Program-made: the position numbers and the translations under genes
In this document: piece after piece, positions 1 to 11,883 of the stretch
Layout: every line of letters starts with the position of its first letter
Position numbering within the stretch: the stretch's first letter is position 1
Origin: Phialophora verrucosa
Taxonomy: Eukaryota; Ascomycota; Eurotiomycetes; Chaetothyriales; Herpotrichiellaceae
Direction of reading: 5' to 3'
DNA: 64,000 bases
Assembly: GCA_002099365.1 (NCBI GenBank)
Contig: MSED01000013.1
Location: forward strand, 310,001-374,000
Notes under the pieces: generated by a model
Seen by the model: only the letters and a program-made list of their open reading frames with translations
Told to the model about the DNA's origin: nothing
Databases searched by the model: none

Positions 1-1978
1 CACTGCCGCCTTCGCCATGAAAATGCCCGTGTCCATGGTCCATGCCAGCCTTCTTATCCTCTAACCCTATCGGAGCATTGTTGAAGACCTCGTCGGCATG
101 GACACTGGGCCAGTTGCGGTCGAAGTAGACTGGAATTGGTGCGTAGACTGCCTTCAGCCCGTAATGCAGTGCGATCGAGGCGGGGAACATCTCTGGGAAC
201 ATGGTATGCTTATTGGCGTACGTTTCTTCGTGCATGAGCAGCAATAGGCGACGGGACATGCGGGAGGCCGTGATCAAAGCAGCACGTGTCGGAGGCCGGC
301 CGTCGCGCGTCACATTATAGCCGGTTATGTCGTTATGGAAGGCCCAGCGGGTATTTTCTGGGTTAAAGAGAGGATTGAACGTGATAAGGTCTGTAATTTC
401 ATCCGTGGAGTCGGGGACGGCCTGTTGAGGTATTTCGAGAAGTCTCTCACTGGGCAACTGAGGGCCAGAAATTGGCGTTTCATTTGCCGCTCTGGCCTGC
501 TTTACCACAGATTGTGCGTAGCTTTCGTAGGAATCATATAAGGAAGGGATGTAGAATCTCGCCGACCGTTCCCAAGCATGATCTCGAGGCTGCTTTTCCG
601 CCCAGGAAGCGATTGCAGATAGCAGTTCATGATAATGGCCGGTAACTCTCATGTCCATCTCCCATTGCCAGAAATAGTCGTACTCAGGATGTCTTTCTGC
701 AAAATATTGAAGCGGAAAATGCAGTGACCGATATGCCTCGTAAATTTCGCCGCCCGAGAAATTCACAAGGCTGTCGGGAAATGGTGGAGGGTAGATCAAC
801 TTCATCTGTGCCACTGACCAAAGCGTGCCCATTCCACGGAACTCTTCTGGCAGACTGTCTTTCAGGACCTTGTTGTACAATTCCGAAGAAGCCCATATCG
901 GAATCGTATCATCCTGGACGTGGATCAGGAAATGAACCGTGTATTGCCCTCCCGACGCCAAGGCAAGTTCGCTAATGATGGCTCGGATCATAGCGATGTG
1001 ATATTTGGTATATTTGAATGTGCTCCAAGTGCGGAAGACAAGGGCGTTCCGAGACATGATCTGGTCAGAGTTCTTTCGAAAGCATCGAGTTTGTGCCTCG
1101 TGCCAGTTCACTCCTCTCCAGTCAGTAATGGCCACCTCTTCCAGACCACCATTGTCACCTTTGGAAACATCACCCAGCCCGCCCTTCTCCTCAGGAACTC
1201 CTAAGCCATAAGGTGCGAGCCGATTGACACGGTCGTAGCAGACTTCTTCATTTATGCCAAGCTCTTTTTGAGATCCGAGCAGAGGCGAGGGCATGCCCTG
1301 CGGTAGACCTTGGTACGCGGATATTGTAGGTGGGAGAACCTCTCTTTCCTCGTCCAAATAGCAACGTTCGAAATTCGGGGGCAAGGGCGACAGGAGCTCG
1401 GTAAGCCGCGGTTCATCGCGATGGCCGGGGTCGAAGGGGTCGAATGAGCTGGTCTCCTGTTCAGACATGTAGTCGGAGAAAGGGACTATATTCTTGCGCC
1501 CGCGATAGAAACCGTGGAGCCTGGCACAAAGGTTAGCCATATTATTGTTCGCTGGGGCAGCCGCACTGAGATGATCTCACCTTGGAAACTGCTCCCACCA
1601 GAAGACCTCCCTGCCATTCCGATCCACCGACTGGCCTGCCGGAATTGGTCCATTTGGGTCTATCACGTCCGCTCCATCTCCTTGCTCAACATCTGGTTCG
1701 GGGATCTCAACGCGCCGAGCGCTTTTCGTGGGGGACAGCGACCACCAAAGCGCGACAACCGTCAGGAGAGCAATTGCCGCTGCTGTCCATAATGCTCTCC
1801 TGGGCTTGAACTTTGAAACGCTCAGATGTCGTCGGTGGCCCTCGCGTGGCCGCGGCGATCCACCGTGGCTCAGCAAACTGCTCCCAGAGGAGTCGCTGCT
1901 CCAGTCGCGTCTGTGAGTTGAGATCCAGGCTGAAGGACTCAGCTTGTCGCTAAGGGCCTTGGGCACGAGCTCGATCAT
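1..1978 (-). CDS. DUF3405 family membrane protein (5' part; gene runs off the left edge)
   Basis: Exon 1 is 1978-1581 and exon 2 runs from 1520 past position 1. The 60-nt intron has a GTGAGA donor, a GCTAACC branch site and a CAG acceptor, and joins in frame as FWWEQFP|RLHGFYRGRKN. A Ser/Arg-rich cytosolic head precedes one membrane anchor at about residues 62-81, so this is a type II protein. The family-typical segment EYDYFWQWEMDMRVTGHY (about 640-700), WERSARFYIPS and HDDITGYN-like stretches identify DUF3405, a fungal family resembling Golgi glycosyltransferases with no proven reaction. The visible end has a His/Gly-rich stretch (DHGHGHFHGEGG). The first in-frame ATG is at 1978; an upstream TTG was not used. 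The family assignment is strong; the function is only inferred. Confidence 0.88.
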
Positions 1979-2579
1979 GCCACAAGACGCCAACGTCAGT
2001 CAGACGTCGGCGCCGGTTCCACCTGTCACTACCTCGGGCCCGTGCAGTGGGGAGCAAGGACATCAGCGATCTTTTAGCGGCAATTCGGAGCCAGCATTTG
2101 TACCGGGGGGTGAGTTCGTCGGCGACGACGACATGAGAAAAATCAGGGACAGCGAGCGCGATTTCTACAGTGATAAAGACTTCAGCCTCCATCTGGCTTT
2201 GCTGCGTCCACATCAACTAGCGGACCGCAGGCGCAGAGATGGCCGCCTCAACAGTGTTTGACCTGCCCAACGGGAGCAATACCAAGACCTGCTAAAAGGC
2301 TTGGGCGTGCCCGAATTACAGGGGATGTGAGCCTCTATGGCCCCTCTTTCCAGAAGGATTACGGCTAATGTCTTGGTTGGCAAGCCCCCTCATCTCCCCA
2401 TCTCCTCATCTCCTCATCTCTTCATCTGATCCGCCTGACCCATGTGCCCATGACGCCAAGTTGATGCAATACAAGACACGGGAGCATACTGTGTATCAGA
2501 CTCCAATCCTTTTTTTTTTATCATCGACAACTCAGCTGTTCTTTACCAGGGTGTGCTCGGAAGCGTTCTCATCAGAATC
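1979..2579. other. Intergenic region between divergent genes
   Basis: This is the shared upstream region of the DUF3405 gene (minus) and the first SDR gene (plus). Short open frames here lack family motifs and splice logic. It holds a pyrimidine-rich CTCATCTCC-type direct repeat at about 2388-2428 and a T-run near 2510. Confidence 0.5.
2388..2428. repeat. CTCATCTCC-type short tandem repeat
   Basis: About four imperfect copies of a 9-nt C/T-rich unit (CTCATCTCC) lie roughly 150 nt upstream of the SDR start codon. Pyrimidine tracts of this kind are common in fungal core promoters, so it probably belongs to the promoter or leader of the downstream gene. Confidence 0.6.
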
Positions 2580-3414
2580 ATGCCTACTGCCGTTGTCACA
2601 GGAGCGAACTCTGGCATAGCCCATGCTTTCGCCAACATATTAGTGGATGAGGTTAGCCAGACCTCAGCCAGTCAAGCTGAACCATTACAGGAACCTACGA
2701 GATGACGCTCGAGGTAGGGATATACGGTGTACGCCGTCGACCGAGACACTGGGGAGGGACTTCGGGCGCTGCAGGCGAAGAAGGCCCATACCGCCGAAGT
2801 CGACGTGACTTCCCCCGAGTCCATACAGAAGTTCAAGGACTCGCTTGGCGACACGCCCATTGATCTTCTACTCAACATAGCAGGTATGGCGCCCTGAGCG
2901 TTTTTCGTCAGCTTGAAGAAGGGTCCGGCAAGTAACCGCATCCGCTGAAACAGGTGTTGCCGCTTCGACCGAAGACGACAGCCTCACGACCAGTAATTTG
3001 CAAGTCTTCCAGCGGACATTTGCAGTCAACACTTTTGGGGTTTTCCTCCTTACACAGGCTCTTCTGCCAAACGTCCTGAAGTCTTCGAACCCCAAAATCG
3101 GAATCGTCTCGAGCCGCGTAGGGTCTATAGCCGACAACTCTAGTGGCACGCATTACGCATATCGGAGTTCAAAAGCGGCGGTGAACTCGATTGGCAAGAG
3201 TCTGGCGGTCGAGCTGAAGGACAAGGGCGTCACAGTCATGCTGTTGCATCCTGGCTTTGTGAAGACAAATCTGCTGCCAAAGGCGAAGATGCCTCCCGAG
3301 ACTGTGTTGCCAGACGAAGCGGCGAGGAAACTGTGGGACAACATTGTCAGTAAGAAAACGATCGAAGACACAGGCAAGTTCTGGCATCGTGAGGGTTATG
3401 AGCTGCCCTGGTGA
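2580..3414 (+). CDS. Short-chain dehydrogenase/reductase (classical SDR fold)
   Basis: Three exons (2580-2651, 2718-2883, 2954-3414) encode 232 aa, close to the usual 240-260 aa. The start MPTAVVTGANSGIA is the Rossmann nucleotide-binding loop. VDVTSPES supplies the adenine-pocket Asp, LLLNIAG replaces the usual NNAG, and YAYRSSKAA carries the catalytic Tyr-x3-Lys. A conserved HPGFVKT segment follows the active site. It should be a soluble NAD(P)H-dependent ketoreductase or alcohol dehydrogenase of unknown substrate. The last Gly of the TGxxxGxG motif is Ala here. It is followed on the same strand by an ene-reductase, a multicopper oxidase and a permease, suggesting a shared metabolic role. 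Confidence 0.88.
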
Positions 3415-4192
3415 GATACATATGCATTGCGTGTGATCGCAATGCACGAGGCGTTGAACCAATTTGAATATTGCGGACGAGAAGGTGGCCCGAGCGCTAA
3501 TCAGACAGCTCGTACTCGGTACTGGGTTCCATGAGGACACACTGGCGCACATCCTGCGTGCTGACTCTCCCTAGACCATGACTAGACCATAGCCGCCGTC
3601 ACGGACAATGCCCTCTGAAGGACCCAGAGATTCGACGTTGGCTACTGCTAAATCTATATCCCTCTGCTCATCTAATTGGCGGCGTCCATTCTTGACGTCT
3701 GACCTTTTCAAGCAAGCACGTCTTAATCCTTGGGTGGATCTGTCTTTCGTTTCTTACTGTGTCTATTCGGCTACGCAAGAAAGTTTATCTGGCCACGTTA
3801 CTCCATTTCCCGTACGGGGGTGACGGCGTGGAGAAATGCTCAACCACCCAGCCGTTACCTCGGCTTTATCGGCGGCACCGCCGTTCAAATCTTACATTCG
3901 TCTTAGAAATCAGAAACCCTTCAGTCGGCTTCGACTATCATTTTCCGGTGGATAAGGAAAGTGTCTTTATATTGTCTTTGGCTTCCGTAGAATCTGCTGG
4001 CCTTTGGCTTGCCTGCCTGACTTCAAGATCTGTGTGCTGGTCTTTAACATTTTACTTTTGCATTTCGTTAGACCACAGGGTGGTCAACACCTGGCTCATT
4101 TACCCGGACGCTTGGGGCATAATACCCAGTAATAAGCGCAGGAATTGACCGCTAACCCTGAGCATTGTGTACGCAAAACTACGCATCCAACC
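3415..4192. other. Intergenic region, no gene seen
   Basis: This holds the 3' end of the SDR transcript and the leader of the ene-reductase. Short frames here have no recognisable domain. Nothing else supported. Confidence 0.5.
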
Positions 4193-5566
4193 ATGGCGAC
4201 GTCAAGCTACTCCAAGGCCGCGAACAATGGCGTCCCGAACTTGCCGTACTTCACGCCCGCTCACGCTGCAGATCCTGGTGTCCCATTCACGCCGTCCTCT
4301 AGTACACCGACGCTGTTCACGCCGTTGAAGATTCGTTCAAAGACACTGAGGAATCGCATCATAGTGGCTCCGATGTGCCAGTACTCGACTGCTTCTTCTG
4401 GCCCCGACATCGGGAAACTGACCGACTACCACATCGCAACGTTAGGGCACTATGCGCTCAAAGGAGCAGGGCTTGTCTTCATCGAAGCCACTGGCGTCCA
4501 GCCCAATGGGCGGATCACCCCGAACTGCCCGGGCCTGTGGAGTGATGCACAGACCGAGAGCGTCAAGAGGGTTTCAGACTTCATTAAGTCTCAGGGCGCA
4601 CTGTCCGGCATGCAGCTCGCTCACGCGGGGAGAAAGGCGAGTACCATGCCGCCGTGGGTGGCGGCACCCTTCAAAAAGCCGTCCCTGCGTGCGGACAAAG
4701 ACGCCGACGGCTGGCCGGAGGACGTGGTTGGGCCATGTGGTGGCCCCGAGAACAGCTGGGACGGCAAAGGATTGGCCGAGGACGGCGGTTTCTGGCCACC
4801 GAGACAGCTGACCGTGGAGGAGATCAAAGAGACTGTCGATGCGTTTGCGCAGGCCGCAAGGCGGTCGGTGGAAGCGGGCATCGATGTCATTGAAATCCAT
4901 GCCGCCCACGGCTATCTAATCTATCAGTTTCTCAGTCCAATTACGAACAGACGCACCGATCAATACGGCGGGAGCTTTGAAAACCGCACCCGTCTACTTG
5001 TCGAAGTCGTCCAGGCAGTCCGGAAACAAATCCCAGAAGGTATGCCACTCTTTCTGCGGGTGAGCTCGACGGAGTGGATGGAGGAGACGGACCTGGCCAA
5101 GCAATTTGGTAGCTGGGACGTGGAGAGTACGATAAGGCTGGCTCGAATGCTGCCCGGTTTGGGTGTGGATCTATTAGACGTCAGTAGCGGCGGAAATCAT
5201 CCTCAGCAGCGCATCAACATGTTTGCTTCGAAGGACTATCAAACAAAGATCGCAAACCAGATCCGGCAGACGATGAAAGCCAGCGGGTTGAGTTTGTTCA
5301 TTGGGGCTGTCGGCCTCATTACGGAGGCTGAGCAGGCGAGGGATATTGTTGATGATCGAGGTTCGGACAAGAGTATCGGGGAGGAAGCCAATGCGGCAAA
5401 GGAAATGACAGATGCTAAAGATGGTAAAGAGCCGATGGCAGACGTTATTTTGGTGGCGCGACAGTTCATGAGGGAGCCGGAGTGGGTTTTAAAGGTCGGG
5501 TGGAAGCTGGGAGTCGATGTTGCCTGGCCCAGTCAGTTCTTGAGAGTGAGGTTTCCAAAGTTGTAA
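4193..5566 (+). CDS. NADH:flavin oxidoreductase / Old Yellow Enzyme, YqjM-like (ene-reductase)
   Basis: A single exon encodes 457 aa. The first ATG (MATSSYSKAANN) is preferred over an upstream non-ATG extension. It is an FMN-dependent TIM barrel that reduces activated C=C bonds with NAD(P)H. Diagnostic segments are LFTPLKIRSKTLRNRI, APMCQYS with the Cys that tunes FMN in class III/YqjM enzymes, QLAHAGRK, the catalytic His pair in IEIHAAHGYL, YQFLSPITNRRTDQYGGS and VILVARQFMREPEW near the end. A charged insert (about residues 390-415) is a lineage-specific loop. No targeting signal is visible. The substrate is unknown; an enone made by the neighbouring SDR is one possibility, by inference. Confidence 0.93.
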   Translation: MATSSYSKAANNGVPNLPYFTPAHAADPGVPFTPSSSTPTLFTPLKIRSKTLRNRIIVAPMCQYSTASSGPDIGKLTDYHIATLGHYALKGAGLVFIEATGVQPNGRITPNCPGLWSDAQTESVKRVSDFIKSQGALSGMQLAHAGRKASTMPPWVAAPFKKPSLRADKDADGWPEDVVGPCGGPENSWDGKGLAEDGGFWPPRQLTVEEIKETVDAFAQAARRSVEAGIDVIEIHAAHGYLIYQFLSPITNRRTDQYGGSFENRTRLLVEVVQAVRKQIPEGMPLFLRVSSTEWMEETDLAKQFGSWDVESTIRLARMLPGLGVDLLDVSSGGNHPQQRINMFASKDYQTKIANQIRQTMKASGLSLFIGAVGLITEAEQARDIVDDRGSDKSIGEEANAAKEMTDAKDGKEPMADVILVARQFMREPEWVLKVGWKLGVDVAWPSQFLRVRFPKL

Positions 5567-6426
5567 AGCGTGGCATGGGATCATGAAGATAGACAAAGAC
5601 CCATAGAGCATAGAGCGGCGACAGAAGACGGCATTACTCCTGCCCATCGCAAGGAACGGTGCTTACAGATGATATGAGTGATGGTCTCGTCGGCCTACAT
5701 GTGTTATGGCATTTGTTCTTACGTTGCACTGCTTTTGTGCGCACCAATTTGCCACGACCTAAAGGCGCGGGGTCTGCTGTGGAGTGAAGTTGCCAGTAAT
5801 TGATAGCCGTGAGAGACCCGAAGTAGAATGGAGTGTGTAAAGGAAAGCGAGATGATGTTGACAAGGTGAAGTTAATCACGAGTTGCTCGAAAATTACACT
5901 CTTGCGTCTGACTAAAAGTGACGTTCAAGTTGCCTCGGTTTCCCCCAAAATGGTCGGCTGTCTTTTGTCAGACCCTCCTGTTTTGGCGCGTCGAGCTCTC
6001 GTTTCTCTGGACTGTTTCCTCTCACAGTCTTCATTCCGCATGTCAACGCTACACAATCATGCTGCCCTGTTGACACTGACATCTCCGTGAAACTTTCCGA
6101 GTGCACCACCCGGCGGCGGACCTCCGAGATGTCTTTGACAGCGTTACTCAAATCGTGTAAAGTCGCAAGACTGCGCCACGAAAGCTGTTTGTTCACTCTG
6201 CTCGGATCGGATGGCGACAGAACATGTCAATCACAACAGCGAGGAGTTCAATCATCAGCCAAACTTGGCGCAGTAATGCCGCGTGGCCTCAGCAGGGAGC
6301 TGGTCTCAGCGAGCGGCGTTCTCAAGACGATGCTCGACATTTAATGGCCTGGTAAGTCTCGATACCTCAATCTTAAGGTGACTGACCCGCGCCCAAATCT
6401 TCGTTGCTGCAAGGTTGAGTTGCAAG
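5567..6426. other. Intergenic region, no gene seen
   Basis: About 0.86 kb between the ene-reductase and the multicopper oxidase, both on plus. The small frames present have no domain, signal peptide or splice support. It presumably holds the oxidase promoter. Confidence 0.5.
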
Positions 6427-8407
6427 ATGTCTTTTGTAATCCCACGCTGGCTATGTGCGAGTATTTGCTTGGTATGTTGGATCATTTCGTGCTCGCAAGC
6501 AAAGAAGTTGGTCAAACATGATGCCAGTTTCATCCCAGATATTGTCCTCCGAGTCAGCATTGATACCGTCAAGTTGAATTGTCAGCCCCGTCTCTCGATG
6601 CTCATCAACGGTCAATACCCTGCACCACCAATATATCTCAAACCCGAACAGACGACATGGATTCGAGTTTACAACGACGCAGATGTGAACACCACAATGG
6701 TACGTTGACAGGACATTGCAGGTCACGTGTGGAAAGAATTGTGCTAACCGGCCACGATGTTAGCACTGGCATGGCCTCTCGTTGTCCACTGCACCGTATG
6801 CTGACGGAACGCCACAAGCCTCGCAATGGCCTATCCCTCCTGGGCACTTCTTCGATTACGAGCTCCACCCCAATGCGAGCGAAGCAGGAACGTCCTTTTA
6901 TCATTCCCACGTGGGATTCCAAGCCATCACTGCCTCCGGGCCTTTGATTGTGATGGACTACCACGCCCCACCCTTCGAGTACGACGAGGAAATCATCCTT
7001 CAGATCGGCGATTTTTACCTCGAGGACGATCACACTATGGAATCATGGCTGACGAGCTCTCCCAACGTCTGGCCAGGAGACCCAACTGCACTGATGATCA
7101 ATGGCCACAGCGGACTAGCCCCGTACGCATCGGCTACCAATGGGGTGGACCCCTCCTGTGAACCGTGGACTATGAATGTAGTGACGGGAAAGAGATATCG
7201 AGTCCGCGTCATCGGGACCACAGCCCTGTCCCTGGTACTCTTTGGCATCATTGATCACGACAACCTGACAATCATTGAGACGGACAATTCCTACGTCAAT
7301 CCCGTCGAGACGTCCTATATGCAAGTCGATACGGGTCAGAGATTCAGTTTCTTGTTATCTACGAAGGAGCAGAGCGAGTTGCAGCAGTTGGAAGGCCACT
7401 CGAAGTTCTGGATTCAGTTTGCGACTCGCGAAGGTGCAGGGACGGTTTACGCATACGCGATTCTCAAGTACACGGACATTGACCTGAAGCAGGGGGTCGA
7501 CGCGGATGGTGCTTGTGATTACCCGACCGGAGCTTCTATGTGGTGCCCCGGCAGCCCTCCTTCGACCCCAGTATTAGATCTGCCCACAACTGTTAGCGAC
7601 TGGCTTGAGTACACCTTTATAAATCCAGCCCTGCCTGGCTACGAACGGCCGCCGAATGAGACAGAGGTCACCCGACGTATAATCATCAACACCGCACAAG
7701 ACTTTGACACCGATTTGGGGACCACTGTAATGGAAATGGACCGCTGGTCCTGGTTTGACAGCACTCCTCTCGGGCCATCAGCTGAAACACCATATCTTGT
7801 TGAAATACTCCAAAATGGAACCATCAATGGCCATATCCCGGACCGCGATTCAATAAAGGGCAGTGGCGGCATCGACCCCCACTCCCTGACTTATCCTGCC
7901 TGGATTGGTGAAGTACTCGAGATTGTCTGGGAGAATGATGCGTCCGTTCCCGGCGGGATCTATGGACCCCATCCCCTGCACGCTCATGGTGGGCCATATT
8001 GGGATATGGGTTCCGGGTCGGGGTCGTGGTCAGCTGAAACACACGCAGAACTATTGCGAAACCACTCCTCCAACGGGATGCCGTACCCTGGCTCCCGCCG
8101 CGATACCACCATGCTGTACAAATACGCCCTGCAAGGTCAACCGGGGGTGACCAACGGATGGCGGGTCTGGCGTGTTCGCGTGACGGAGAAGAATGTCGGC
8201 GTCTGGCTGATGCATTGCCATATCTTGCAGCATGTCATCATGGGCCAGTCGACCGTGTGGGTATTCGGAACGCCAGATGAGATCAAAGCGCATACTCTGC
8301 CGGTCAATGGAAGTTTGGACGGGTACTTCACCTATGGCGGCGATGTGGTAGGCAAAAACGGCGAGGAAGAGAAGGGGATCATGGTTGCGCATTTTTTCGA
8401 TGAGTAA
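6427..8407 (+). CDS. Secreted multicopper oxidase, ascorbate-oxidase/laccase-like
   Basis: Two exons (6427-6699, 6764-8407) encode 638 aa. The ATG at 6427 opens a signal peptide (hydrophobic core CASICLVCWIISC). The copper motifs are in order: HWHG at residues 92-95, formed across or just after the splice; HSHVG; HPLHAHGG; and HCHILQHVIMG from residue 575. These give the trinuclear cluster and the type-1 Cys-His pair. All three cupredoxin domains appear present, and several N-x-S/T sites fit a secreted glycoprotein. Such enzymes oxidise phenols or similar substrates with reduction of O2 to water. The residue two after the last motif Met is Gln (residue 586), where the type-1 axial Met/Leu normally sits. 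The local context is SDR, ene-reductase and permease. Confidence 0.93.
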
Positions 8408-9608
8408 CGACACTCTTCCACAGACATAAAAATCACGTCGAAAGGCGAAAAGGGATTGCCGAAAAGCTATCGAGCTAAGTGCGAGAAGATGAGTGACCAC
8501 GAAGGATGCTGGCATGAGCTGTCTCATGGCTTCATCACATCTTGGTAAATTTGTGCAATAAGGGATTGTCCCTTCTCATGACTCTGCCAAAGGGTGCTTT
8601 GGCAACGCGCAACTCAACTGCCTCCCGATTCGTATTCGCAGGGCTTCTCAGATGTCAGATCGAACTCGAGCGTTGCAGAAGACGAGATGGTTTTCGACAC
8701 AACTGCCGAAGTCTCGGCGCCAGCGCCAAGGCACTGCAAGGTGGACATTCCACACCGCTGTACCGATGCTGCGAGAGGGGCTTGCTTGAGGCTTGTTGAA
8801 GCAACAGCCCTCGTGTTTTTTCCTCCCTGCTACTGCACTGTTTCATCCAATTGTCCGTCCGCTTTGGACTTGGCAAGTTGATCTCCCGCTCCGAACTCGA
8901 AGCGGATAGCTTCTTCTGGCAACGATTTCTCCTACTGTATGCTACCACCTTTAAACGACAATAAACTATTTGCGAGCCTTGAAGCTCGCGCACGCTTCAT
9001 TCCACACGTGGTCGAACAGCCAGGATTTATCCCTTCATTTGCAGGGTCGTATACCCAATGCAAGCCCGCGGTGGCCGGGAGTACCGTCGCGCCACCTGAC
9101 CGTCGACCCCGGACAGCCAAGAGTTGACGCCCCGGTCAAGGATTTCTTCTCTTCCCCTATTCGTTCTGGACTTAGCCTTTCCACCGTCGCCCCAGATTCC
9201 AAGACAGACTTCGTGCTTGGCTTGCCTTTCAAAGTCTTCCAGAAGCCTATCATGACGTCTAGGGGAAATCAACTTTCCTGGCCACCTCCGCTCCCTTAGA
9301 GATCTCGTTCGCTACGAGAGGCATCATGACTCCCGGTCGCGCCAGCCGATGCACCCTGCACAAAAGGCCTACCCACCGGATGGGATACCACGCAAGAGCC
9401 ACCACATGGGAAATGCGACCCGCTGGGCGTCACCAAAAGTTATCCCTGAACTGTGGGGCAGTTTGCAAGTTTGTCCGAACCGTCGTCAACGTCTTCTCAT
9501 CTTCATAAATGAACCACGCGGCCGCCGTGACGTCTGGCTTCTGCACCCAGACCTCCTCTCCTGATACTCTCAATTTCTAAGTTACCCTTCTCCCGCCAGT
9601 TCCTAAGA
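8408..9608. other. Intergenic region, no gene seen
   Basis: About 1.2 kb between two plus-strand genes. Several 60-110 codon frames on both strands overlap one another and carry no recognisable domain, so none is called. The distal part presumably holds the promoter of the MFS gene. Confidence 0.5.
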
Positions 9609-11508
9609 ATGGCAGGCATCGCGACTGGAACCTTGAAAGCTTCGGCTTTCGACCACCTTGAGCTGGATCCAACCAAAAGTGAATCCTCCGGGGACGAGGT
9701 CGATTGGACAGAGGCCGAAGAAACGGCCATTAGGAGGAAGATTGACCGACGCATTGTCCCCCTCGTTACCGTGTTGTACCTGTTCTGTTTCCTCGACCGC
9801 GCCGTGAGTTCTCCCCTCCCAATGAGTTTCCGTGCTTGAAGGGATTTGGTTTTGGTTCTGTCAAGAACGCAGCGGGCTGATTGGATTTTCTCAGAACATC
9901 GGAAATGCCAGAATTCAGGGCATGGCCAAAGACCTCGATCTCGTTGGTTATCGCTTCAACTGGGCCCTCAGTGTCTTCTATATCATCTACCTCCTCGTTG
10001 AGGTGCCCAGTAACATCCTCCTGAAACATGTCGGCCCACGGTATTACATTCCAGGATTGGTCTTCGGCTTCGGATTTGTATCCATCTGCACGGCATTCGT
10101 GAAAAACTTCAACGAGCTGTGTGTAGCAAGAGCATTCCTGGGTGTTTTCGAAGGCGGAACCATGCCCGGAATATCCTTTTTCCTCAGCACATTCTACAAG
10201 CGGCGAGAACTGTACTTCCGCATCGGGATTTTCATCTCGGCTGCATCGATCGCTGGAGCTTTTGGAGGCCTGTTCGCGACGGCCTTAGCGTGGGTCGTCC
10301 CTGAATCTGGTTCGAAGATGTGTCACTAACGACAGCGCAGCCGCATTCCTCGCTGGGGCATCGAGTCTACACCTATCCATACGTGAGTACAGATTCGCTG
10401 CCTGGGTTAAACGTTCTCCAGACTGATTTTGTGGTGTAGCTGGAGGAATATCTTCTTTTTCGAAGGACTAGTGAGTCATAACACAGGTCGTCGTGTGGCA
10501 GACATGCGCTGACTCGTTGCAGCTAACATGCATCCTCGCCGCTGGGGCTCCCGCCTTGATGCCGTCGAATCCACAAACATGCAAATTCCTCACCGAACGG
10601 GAACGTCATATCGCCCATGAGCGCTTGATCCGGGAGCACCGAGCTGTAAGTCTGCCATGGGCATCTCCGGAGCAGAGCTAACGAGCTATAGGACCCGATG
10701 GAGAAAGTACAGTGGCACCACATCAAAGCCGCCATTTTCAACATCAACAACAATCTTGCCGCTGCTGGATTTTTCCTAATCAATATTACCGTACAAGGCC
10801 TGTCCATCTTCATGCCCACCATTTTGGCGGATCTCGGCTGGACCGCAACAAAGGCACAACTGTATTCGGTTCCACCATACGTGGCCGCATGCCTGATAGC
10901 AATTTTGATCGCTTACATCAGCGACAAGACTCGCAGGCGTGGTATCTACCTCGCCGTGGCCACCCTCTTGCCCATTGCCGGCTTTTCGATCCTCAGATGG
11001 AGCACGAACTCCAACATCCGCTATATGGCTGTTTATTTCATCACCACTGGTGCTTTCCCGGGGGGGCCGGGCTTCCTGTCATGGGGCATTAACAGTGAGA
11101 TCCATTCCGTGAACAAATTGTGGTGCCGACGCTAATACCTAACAGACTCTGCCGGACCAGCAGTACGAGCTGTTGCAACTGCGTGGATCGTGTCAGTTGG
11201 CACGTTAGGCGGCGTTCTTGCTACGTGAGTGTCTTTCCCACTAAAGCGTATTTCCCGCGCCGAAAGTGCTGACGATGCCTAGATGGACATACCTCGTTCG
11301 GGATGCGCCCCGATACCCCATTGGCCACAGCATCAACCTGGGAGCTCAGATCATTGTGCTCTGCGTCGCTAGCTTTGGCATTGCATACAACATGCGCGAG
11401 AACAAAATCAGAGACCAAGGAAAGAGGAATCATCGGCTTGATGGGTTGAACGAGGCGGAAAAGCGAGACCTTGGCCACAAGCACCCGGATTTCAGGTACA
11501 TCCCTTGA
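9609..11508 (+). CDS. MFS permease, anion:cation symporter family (TNA1/allantoate-permease type)
   Basis: Eight exons: 9609-9803, 9895-10289, 10341-10382, 10440-10470, 10523-10645, 10692-11094, 11146-11224, 11283-11508. All junctions are GT-AG and the frame closes at 497 aa. The ACS signature DRRIVPLVTVLYLFCFLDRANIGNAR-like segment opens TM1 (split by intron 1), followed by TM2-6, a central loop (PSNPQTCKFL, RERHIAHERL) and TM7-12, with a short cytosolic tail ending DFRYIP. It is a plasma-membrane proton symporter for organic anions or nicotinate-like acids; the exact cargo cannot be read. Lying behind the SDR, ene-reductase and oxidase, it could import or export that pathway's substrate. 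Confidence 0.93.
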
Positions 11509-11883
11509 GCAGCGCAGGAGGCTGGAATGGCGAGGAAAATGGAGAGAGACGGCTGTCGGGAATAGCTAGCTGTAGAGTAGTGGCAGATGGTGGCGGCAGC
11601 AGCAATCATTGTCTACGATGCTTGTAATGATCTTGACCCGCGGCTTGCTAGAAGCGTCCAGAAATGAGGAAAGCTTCGGATATTCTGATCCGCCGGCATG
11701 TGATGCGTAGGACTTCCTTCTAGCCAATCAGCGGGCGTTGTCGGGATGCTGCGTCATGCACGAAGTGGCGCGCCCGAGGTCGCCGCGAAGCTCTTTAATG
11801 CCTGCGTCGACATCTTTCACCTCTGCCTCATCTTCAACTCACAAGACAGCCACCTTTCGCACAACCTGAAGAGTATCGCCAGC
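11509..11883. promoter_or_regulatory. Intergenic region with CCAAT box upstream of the GHITM-like gene
   Basis: About 375 nt separating the permease stop from the next ATG. A CCAAT pentamer (AGCCAATCAGCG, about 11722-11734) lies roughly 155 nt upstream of the start codon, a usual position for the fungal CCAAT-binding complex, fitting a broadly expressed mitochondrial gene. No ORF of note. Confidence 0.4.

Noticed and set aside
1950..2216. 88-codon minus frame as an N-terminal extension or separate gene upstream of DUF3405
   Set aside because: It is in a different frame, lacks a splice link to the DUF3405 exon, and the ATG at 1978 already gives a complete N-terminus with a membrane anchor.
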